Shown: piece after piece, positions 14,508-19,858 of the stretch | How positions within the stretch are numbered: the first letter of the stretch is position 1 | Layout of the letters: each line of letters starts with the position of its first letter | Source: Candidatus Magasanikiibacteriota bacterium | GTDB taxonomy: Bacteria; Patescibacteriota; Patescibacteriia; Magasanikbacterales; UBA922 | Length of the DNA stretch: 19,858 bases | Direction of reading: 5' to 3' | NCBI GenBank assembly: GCA_012800155.1 | Contig: JAAZJX010000015.1 | Location: 1 to 19,858, forward strand | The notes under the pieces: generated by a model | Told to the model about the DNA's origin: nothing | The model's input: only the letters and a program-made list of their open reading frames with translations | The model's database searches: none | Made by a program: the position numbers and the translations under genes

Positions 14508-15540
14508 TAAAAAACAATTTTTGACTGGCCATGAAGTAGTTGTTCAAGCGGCGTTAGATGCTGGAGCAGAATCAATGTTTGGTTATCCTATTACTCCAAC
14601 TTGTGAAATTTTATCAGGTTGGTTTGAAAGTGGAAAAAAGTGTTTGCAAACTGAAGATGAGATTGCAGCTGGTTTTGGTGTATGTGGAGCTGTGTTAGCT
14701 GGAGAAAAATCTTTTACTGCTTCTTCTGGTCCAGGACATATTCTTTTACAAGATAGTTTTAGCATGGCAGAAGCTATGAGATTGCCAGTTGTTTTGATTG
14801 TTGGTCAACGAGGTGGTCCAAGTTCGGGAACAGTAATTTATTCACAACAAGAAGTTATTTTAGCTTGTTTTGGTGGAAATGGTGAAGGAATGCGTTTAGT
14901 TTATTCACCTTCTAATTTATCAGAATTATATTTATTGACTCGTCGAGCTTTTAATGAAGCTTGGAAATATCGTTATCCAGCAATTGTTTTGACTGATGGT
15001 TATACTTTGAAAATTCGTCAAAATGTTGATTTTGATCAATTTAAAAAAATAGAAAATATTCCTCCAATTTCTTTAATACCAGAGAATAAAATAGTTCATT
15101 GGCCAAATATTTATACAGCAGAAGAAGAATTAAATATTGTTTTAGAAAATACTAAAAATGATTTTGAGAATATTGCTAAGGAAATTGTTAGTTTTGAAAG
15201 TAAAGAAATTGAAGATGCAGAAATATTATTAATTGCTCATGGAATTGTGGGAGCAGTAACTAAAATAGCAGTAGAAGAATTGCGGAAACAAAATATTAAA
15301 GTTGGTTTATTTCGTCCGATCACTCTTCGTCCTTTTCCCAAACAAGAATTAGATAAAATTTGTGGTTGGAAAAAAATAAAGAAAATAGTTGTAGTTGAAT
15401 CTAGTTTTGGACAATTAGCTAGAATAGTGCGGGATCAATTAGCTCCAGAGATTGATGCTAGTTTTGATTATTTACAAAAACCAGGTTTAGGAATTGAACC
15501 AGAAGAAGTGATAGAATTTGTTAAAAATATAAAAATATAA
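14497..15540 (+). CDS. 2-oxoacid:ferredoxin oxidoreductase, alpha subunit
   Basis: Alpha subunit of a KOR/VOR-type enzyme that interconverts 2-oxoacids and acyl-CoA using ferredoxin and thiamine diphosphate. Length is 347 residues. The N-terminal pyrimidine-binding domain shows FGYPITPTCEI (28-38), an acidic segment TEDE (52-55), the signature TASSGPGHILLQDS (74-87) and QRGGPSSG (104-111). The second domain begins near 240 with ILLIAHGIVGAV, followed by VGLFRPITLRPFP. It resembles the KorA/VorB type and not the long fused pyruvate enzyme. Whether the substrate is 2-oxoglutarate, branched-chain 2-oxoacids or pyruvate cannot be told from sequence by eye. The start overlaps the HAD gene. Confidence 0.92.
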   Translation: MQNNKKQFLTGHEVVVQAALDAGAESMFGYPITPTCEILSGWFESGKKCLQTEDEIAAGFGVCGAVLAGEKSFTASSGPGHILLQDSFSMAEAMRLPVVLIVGQRGGPSSGTVIYSQQEVILACFGGNGEGMRLVYSPSNLSELYLLTRRAFNEAWKYRYPAIVLTDGYTLKIRQNVDFDQFKKIENIPPISLIPENKIVHWPNIYTAEEELNIVLENTKNDFENIAKEIVSFESKEIEDAEILLIAHGIVGAVTKIAVEELRKQNIKVGLFRPITLRPFPKQELDKICGWKKIKKIVVVESSFGQLARIVRDQLAPEIDASFDYLQKPGLGIEPEEVIEFVKNIKI

Positions 15541-15541
15541 T

Positions 15542-16240
15542 ATGTCAGAAAATTTAACTACGCCTATTGGCAGACAAGCAAAATTTTGTCCCGGCTGTGG
15601 ACATCCGATAGTTCTTATGATGTTACAAAGAATTTTAAAACAGCATAATTTAGAAGCACAAGCAGTGTTAGGTTTAGATATTGGTTGTTCTTTGTTGGCT
15701 TGGAATTATTTACCCATTAATACTTTTCAAACTCATCACGGTCGAGTAGTACCTACTATGGTTGGTTTCAAGCGTGCTAGAAAAAATTCTTTGGCAATTG
15801 CTTATGTTGGTGATGGTGGAGCTTATGCGATTGGTTGGCAAAGTTTATTTCATGCAGCTTTGCGTGATGAACCTGTATTAGTGATAGTTGTAAATAATAC
15901 AGTTTACGGAATGACTGGTGGTCAATCTGCTCCAACTACTTTGTCTGGACAAAAAACTCCTACTTCTCCTGATGGTTTTACAGGTAATACTATGTATGGT
16001 CCAGAAATTTTACATCAAGTATCAAATCCTGAAGCATTTATTGCTCGTACTGCTGTTAATGATCCAAAACAAATGTTAGATTTTTTAGATAAAGCAATAA
16101 AGACACAACAAGCTGGACATTTTGCTTTAATTGAATTTTTATCTTTTTGTCCAACGAATTGGCGTACTAAAGGAATTGATACTGTAAAATTTCTGGAAGA
16201 AAGATTAAAATCAGTTTTTAAAGTGGGGGAAATAAAATAA
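15542..16240 (+). CDS. 2-oxoacid:ferredoxin oxidoreductase, beta subunit
   Basis: Thiamine diphosphate-binding subunit, 232 residues. FCPGCGH gives C16 and C19, DIGCS gives C49, and SFCPTNW gives C203: the four cysteines expected to hold the [4Fe-4S] cluster of this subunit. The cofactor motif is GDGGAYAIG (90-98) through NN (118-119), followed by YGMTGGQSAPTT, which is typical of KorB/VorA. It begins one base after the alpha stop, and gamma follows one base after its own stop. With alpha it forms the catalytic core in the cytoplasm. Confidence 0.94.
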   Translation: MSENLTTPIGRQAKFCPGCGHPIVLMMLQRILKQHNLEAQAVLGLDIGCSLLAWNYLPINTFQTHHGRVVPTMVGFKRARKNSLAIAYVGDGGAYAIGWQSLFHAALRDEPVLVIVVNNTVYGMTGGQSAPTTLSGQKTPTSPDGFTGNTMYGPEILHQVSNPEAFIARTAVNDPKQMLDFLDKAIKTQQAGHFALIEFLSFCPTNWRTKGIDTVKFLEERLKSVFKVGEIK

Positions 16241-16241
16241 T

Positions 16242-16733
16242 ATGCAAATAAAAATTTTACTTTCAGGTGATGGTGGACAAGGAATTCAGACAATAGCTGA
16301 AGTGATTTCTCGTGCGGCTTTTGAAAAAGGTTTGACTGTTTCTTTTATACCAAATTATGGTTTAGAACAAAGAGGGGGTGTTTCTTTAGCTTTTATTAAA
16401 ATTGGTGATCAAGAAATAGTTTATCCAAAATTTAGCAATCCTGATATTTTATTAATTATGTCGGATCAATCACGACAAAGAGTTTTAGAATATATTTCTA
16501 AAAGTAAAAAAATTATTGATATTAAGGATTATAATTTTTATTTACAAGAAAAGAAGATTAATTCAAAGAATTATAATATTTTTTTCTTAGGTTTTTTAAC
16601 TAAGATGTTAGAAAAAGAAAAAATTTATTTAGCTGAAGAAATTTTCTTAGCTTTAGAAAAAAAATTAAGTAGTAAACCAAATTGGGAAGAAAATAAAAAA
16701 GCTTTTGCATTAGGTTTATCATTTAATTTTTAA
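16242..16733 (+). CDS. 2-oxoacid:ferredoxin oxidoreductase, gamma subunit
   Basis: A 163-residue gamma subunit that takes part in coenzyme A handling in this enzyme family. The opening KILLSGDGGQGIQ (GxGGQG at 9-14) and the segment PNYGLEQRGGVSLAFIKIG (the usual YGPEARGG region) identify it. It is a little shorter than typical gamma subunits (about 180 residues). No delta (2x[4Fe-4S] ferredoxin-like) subunit precedes or follows it; the next gene is glmS after 27 bases. Confidence 0.9.
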   Translation: MQIKILLSGDGGQGIQTIAEVISRAAFEKGLTVSFIPNYGLEQRGGVSLAFIKIGDQEIVYPKFSNPDILLIMSDQSRQRVLEYISKSKKIIDIKDYNFYLQEKKINSKNYNIFFLGFLTKMLEKEKIYLAEEIFLALEKKLSSKPNWEENKKAFALGLSFNF

Positions 16734-16760
16734 TTTTTTTTATTCATAATTTTTATACTT

Positions 16761-18584
16761 ATGTGTGGAATAGTTGGTTATATTGGGAAAAAAGAATCTT
16801 TACCTATACTTTTGAATGGTTTGCGTCGTTTGGAATATCGTGGTTATGATTCGGCTGGAGTAGCAATATTTAATGGTGAAAAAATTAAACAAGTAAAATC
16901 AGTAGGTAAGATAGAAAATTTATTGAAAAAAACTAAAACAGAAAATATTTTTGGAGCTGTGGGAATTGCTCATACTCGTTGGGCTACTCATGGCGGTGTA
17001 AAAGAAATCAATGCTCATCCTCATGCAGATTGTACTGGTAAATTAGTTTTAGTTCATAATGGAATTATTGAAAATTATCGTGAATTAAAAACTAAATTAT
17101 CAGCTAAACATAAATTTATTTCAGAAACTGATTCTGAAGTTTTAGCTCATTTAATTGAAGAGAATTATACAGGTAATTTACATGAAGCTGTTAAAAAATC
17201 TTTATTTCAAGTTCAAGGTACTTATGGTTTAGTAGTAATGCATGTTGATCATCCTGAATTATTAATCGCTGCTCGTATGGGTAGTCCATTAGTGATTGGC
17301 ATTGGCGAAGAAGAAAATTTTATTGCTAGTGATGCTACGCCAATGTTAGCTTATACTAAAAAAGTTATTTTTTTAGAAGATGGAGAGATGGCAGACATTA
17401 CTAAAGATAGTGTGCAAACTTATAATGTGCAAGATAATTTTGTAAGTAAACAAATTGAAGAAATTGATTGGGATGAAGCACAAGCTCAATTACAAGGTTT
17501 TCCACATTTTATGTTAAAAGAAATTTTTGATCAACCAACAGTTTTCAAAGATGCTATTCGGGGAAGAACAAATATGGAAGAAGGCACGGCTCATCTTGGC
17601 GGTCTCAATATGACAGCGGAAGAAATGAAAAATATAAATAGAATAATTTTAATTGCTTGTGGAACTGCTTCTTATGCTGCTATGGTTGGAAAATATGCTT
17701 TTGAAAGATTGTCTGGTATACCAACTGAAGTTGATGTTGCTAGTGAGTTTCGTTATCGGGATCCAATTATTGATGAACATACTTTGGTATTTGGAATTTC
17801 TCAATCTGGAGAAACTGCTGATACTTTGGCTGCTTTGCGTGAAGCCAAGAGAAAGGGAGCTTTTGTTAGAGGAATTGTGAATGTGGTTGGTTCAACTATT
17901 GCTCGAGAAACTGATGGAGGTACTTATATTCATGCTGGTCCAGAATTGGCAGTAGCTTCAACAAAAGCTTATACTAATATGATTACTGTTTTACTTTTGT
18001 ATGCTTTACAATTTGGTCGTTCTCGTCGTTTAAGTCTGGCTACAGGACAGAGATTGTTAAATGCTTTTTTAGAAATATCTGAAAAAATGCAAAAAATATT
18101 ATCACAAAATGAAGAAATAAAAAAGATTGCTGAAAAGTATAAAAATAGTCAGGATTTCTTTTTTCTTGGTCGAGGAATAAATTATCCAGTAGCTTTGGAA
18201 GGTTCACTTAAATTAAAAGAAATATCTTATATTCATAGTGAGGCTTATCCAGGAGGAGAACTTAAACATGGTCCTCTGGCTTTACTTTCTTCAGAATTTC
18301 CAGTTTTTGCTATTATGACCAAGAATCAACTTTATGAAAAAATGCGTAGTAATGTAGAAGAAGTTCGTGCTCGTAAAGCTCCAGTTATTTTAATTGCTAC
18401 TGAAGGAGATGAACAAGCTAAAGAATTATCAGATGAAATTATTTATGTTCCTAAAACAATGGAACTTTTAGAGCCACTGCTTAATACCATTCCTTTACAA
18501 CTTTTTGCTTATCATATGGCAGTAATATTGGGAAAAGATGTAGATCGACCGAGAAATTTGGCAAAAAGTGTAACAGTAGAATAG
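16761..18584 (+). CDS. glmS: Glutamine--fructose-6-phosphate aminotransferase (isomerizing)
   Basis: Makes glucosamine 6-phosphate from fructose 6-phosphate and glutamine, the entry step to UDP-GlcNAc and peptidoglycan. At 607 residues it is almost the E. coli length. The N-terminal glutaminase domain starts MCGIVGYIG with nucleophile C2, then RLEYRGYDSAG, HTRWATHG (71-78) and HNGIIEN. Two SIS domains follow, with ACGTASYA, SQSGETADT and ASTKAYT in the first and GRGINYPVALEGSLKLKEISY in the second. The protein ends in RPRNLAKSVTVE, as in the family. It begins 27 bases after the gamma subunit with no terminator between, so it is probably part of the same operon. The short gap excludes a glmS ribozyme. 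Confidence 0.97.
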   Translation: MCGIVGYIGKKESLPILLNGLRRLEYRGYDSAGVAIFNGEKIKQVKSVGKIENLLKKTKTENIFGAVGIAHTRWATHGGVKEINAHPHADCTGKLVLVHNGIIENYRELKTKLSAKHKFISETDSEVLAHLIEENYTGNLHEAVKKSLFQVQGTYGLVVMHVDHPELLIAARMGSPLVIGIGEEENFIASDATPMLAYTKKVIFLEDGEMADITKDSVQTYNVQDNFVSKQIEEIDWDEAQAQLQGFPHFMLKEIFDQPTVFKDAIRGRTNMEEGTAHLGGLNMTAEEMKNINRIILIACGTASYAAMVGKYAFERLSGIPTEVDVASEFRYRDPIIDEHTLVFGISQSGETADTLAALREAKRKGAFVRGIVNVVGSTIARETDGGTYIHAGPELAVASTKAYTNMITVLLLYALQFGRSRRLSLATGQRLLNAFLEISEKMQKILSQNEEIKKIAEKYKNSQDFFFLGRGINYPVALEGSLKLKEISYIHSEAYPGGELKHGPLALLSSEFPVFAIMTKNQLYEKMRSNVEEVRARKAPVILIATEGDEQAKELSDEIIYVPKTMELLEPLLNTIPLQLFAYHMAVILGKDVDRPRNLAKSVTVE

Positions 18585-18835
18585 GTTTAAAATAGGAAAT
18601 TTTTATTTATTAAAGTTAATTTTAATAAATAATATTTTAGGAGTTTTTTACTTACAATTTATTTAGAAAATTTAATCTTTAAAAAAATTTGAAATTTATT
18701 AGCTAATAAAAATGGTCAGTTCAAAATAATAATTAGAAATATGAATTTTAATTTATTAAATGATTTGTCTTGAATAGATTTTAGAGTTAATTTTTTTTGA
18801 TAAAAAAATATTAGAATTTTTGAATATAAAATAAT
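18585..18835. other. AT-only spacer with one long hairpin
   Basis: TTATTTATTAAA (18603-18614) and TTTAATAAATAA (18621-18632) form a perfect 12-bp but purely A/T stem soon after glmS, without a clean T-run. It is at best a weak terminator. The rest holds no frame of note and no clear promoter for the next gene, although transcription start signals are hard to judge in such AT-rich DNA. Confidence 0.4.
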
Positions 18836-19789
18836 ATGAAGAAAAAAATAGTTGTTATGGGTGGGGGCAATGGTTCAGCTATTACACTTAATGCTGTAAA
18901 AAAATTTGTTGATAATTTTGAGATTTCAGCTGTAATTTCAGTTAGTGATTCGGGCGGTTCTTCTGGAAGATTAAGACAAGAATTTGATACTTTGCCACCA
19001 GGTGATATTCTCCGAGCAGTATTAGCTTTATCACCTTATGATTATCCAATTTTGAAAAAAATTTTTCATATCAATCGTTTTTCAGACAATATAAAATTAG
19101 CTGGTCATAATTTAGGTAATTTATTTATGACCTTGATTAAAAATTATACTGGAAATTTTATTGATAGTATAAGAACTTTGGAACAAGCAGTAGAAGCGGT
19201 TGGTCAAGTTTATCCTGCAACTTTAAATAAAACTGATTTAGTGGCTGAATTGTCTGATAATAGTTTGATCAAAGGTGAAGCTAAAATTGATATTCCAGAA
19301 TATAATAAAAATTTAAGAATTAAAAAAGTTTGGTTAGAACCAGAAGCTCAAATTTATTCTGAAGCCAAAAGAGTAATTGAAGAAGCAGATTATATATTTT
19401 TTGGTCCAGGGAGTCTTTATACTAGTGTAATTGCTTCTTTTTTACCAAATGGTTTTCAAGAAGCGTTTAAAAATTCTCAAGCTAAATTTATTTATGTTGC
19501 TGGCAATGCTCGTCAAAAAAATGGAGAAACAGGTCCTAGAGTGTGGAGTGAATTTGTCAAAACTTTGGAGAATTATTTACCACGACCACTTGATTTTATT
19601 ATTCGTAATTCTCATCAGTTTAATGAAATGGAAAAGAAAAAATATGAAGAAAGATGTTGGGAAGAAACTCCTTTTGATCCAGAAAATTTACCAAATAGGA
19701 AAATTATTTTAGGTGATTATGAAAGATTTGGTGGTGGTTTGTGCCCGGATAAATTAAGAGAAATTATTAAAAAAGAAATTTTGAAATAA
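18836..19789 (+). CDS. YvcK/GlmR-family protein (gluconeogenesis factor, CofD-like fold)
   Basis: A 317-residue cytoplasmic protein of the YvcK (GlmR, formerly YbhK/CofD-like) family. Motifs in order: VVMGGGNGSAI (7-17), VSDSGGSSGRLRQEF, LPPGDILRAVLAL, AGHNLGNLFMTLI and FFGPGSLYTSVIASFLPNG. In Bacillus subtilis GlmR binds UDP-GlcNAc and stimulates GlmS; in other bacteria the family affects cell shape and wall precursor supply. Its place directly after glmS fits that role. True CofD lactyl-phospho transferases share the fold, but no F420 genes are seen here. Signs of enzymatic activity are lacking, so a regulatory role is the best guess. Confidence 0.9.
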   Translation: MKKKIVVMGGGNGSAITLNAVKKFVDNFEISAVISVSDSGGSSGRLRQEFDTLPPGDILRAVLALSPYDYPILKKIFHINRFSDNIKLAGHNLGNLFMTLIKNYTGNFIDSIRTLEQAVEAVGQVYPATLNKTDLVAELSDNSLIKGEAKIDIPEYNKNLRIKKVWLEPEAQIYSEAKRVIEEADYIFFGPGSLYTSVIASFLPNGFQEAFKNSQAKFIYVAGNARQKNGETGPRVWSEFVKTLENYLPRPLDFIIRNSHQFNEMEKKKYEERCWEETPFDPENLPNRKIILGDYERFGGGLCPDKLREIIKKEILK

Positions 19790-19858
19790 AAATAAATAGA
19801 ATATAAATTAAATTAATTTAATGAATAAAAACAGCTTTATTTAAATTTATCTGATTTA

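Noticed and set aside
16734..16760. glmS ribozyme
   Set aside because: Only 27 bases separate glmS from the gamma subunit gene, far too short for the ribozyme.
4612..19789. Recoded TGA (code 25 or code 4)
   Set aside because: All genes are full length without in-frame TGA, so there is no evidence of reassignment; absence of TGA as a stop is noted separately.

Overview
The window looks like a piece of a small, AT-rich genome of the Patescibacteria/CPR type, probably within the Parcubacteria. This is inferred from several things: compact genes with overlaps or gaps of a few bases, almost no Shine-Dalgarno motifs, a 23S rRNA with extra internal arms that lies apart from any 16S gene, and a GC-rich 'CCTGTCTCGCCGAAGGCGG / CATTCCCG' type intergenic repeat. 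The genetic code is standard. All 17 protein genes end in TAA (15) or TAG (2).

Layout. Positions 1-4080 are the RNA region. tRNA-Cys(GCA) is on the minus strand with its own promoter. A strong plus-strand promoter at 317-345 is followed by a short stretch that ends in a perfect intrinsic terminator, so it may encode a small RNA. A second terminator-like hairpin lies just upstream of a complete 23S rRNA (about 717-3850), and a 5S rRNA follows. No 16S gene is in the window. Positions 4165-4460 hold a GC-rich, repeat-built intergenic element.

Positions 4612-8394 (minus strand) form a zinc-uptake operon: zur (Fur family), znuA (lipoprotein zinc-binding protein), znuC (ATPase), znuB (permease) and, overlapping znuB, lgt. 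Lgt is the enzyme that starts lipid attachment to lipoproteins such as ZnuA. The operon has a fully consensus promoter (TTGACA-17-TATAAT), and its -10 box lies inside a perfect palindrome with 13-bp arms, an obvious candidate Zur operator. xthA (exonuclease III) lies immediately upstream on the same strand, with no room for a terminator between them.

Positions 9358-12050 hold single-gene units on the plus strand, each closed by a clear terminator: an unrecognised, very acidic 120-residue protein, class II fructose-bisphosphate aldolase, and an APH-fold phosphotransferase. The last is the only gene here with a good Shine-Dalgarno sequence and has visibly higher GC, so it may have been acquired. 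An inositol-monophosphatase/FBPase-family enzyme follows at 12092.

Positions 13091-18584 look like one operon behind a TTGACA-17-TATATT promoter: a TrmB-family regulator, a HAD-like hydrolase, the alpha, beta and gamma subunits of a 2-oxoacid:ferredoxin oxidoreductase, and glmS. A palindrome covers the -35 box and could be the TrmB operator. After a 251-bp AT-rich gap comes a YvcK/GlmR-family protein, whose Bacillus relative stimulates GlmS. The right half therefore joins sugar-phosphate metabolism, ferredoxin-linked 2-oxoacid chemistry and the entry step to cell-wall amino sugars.
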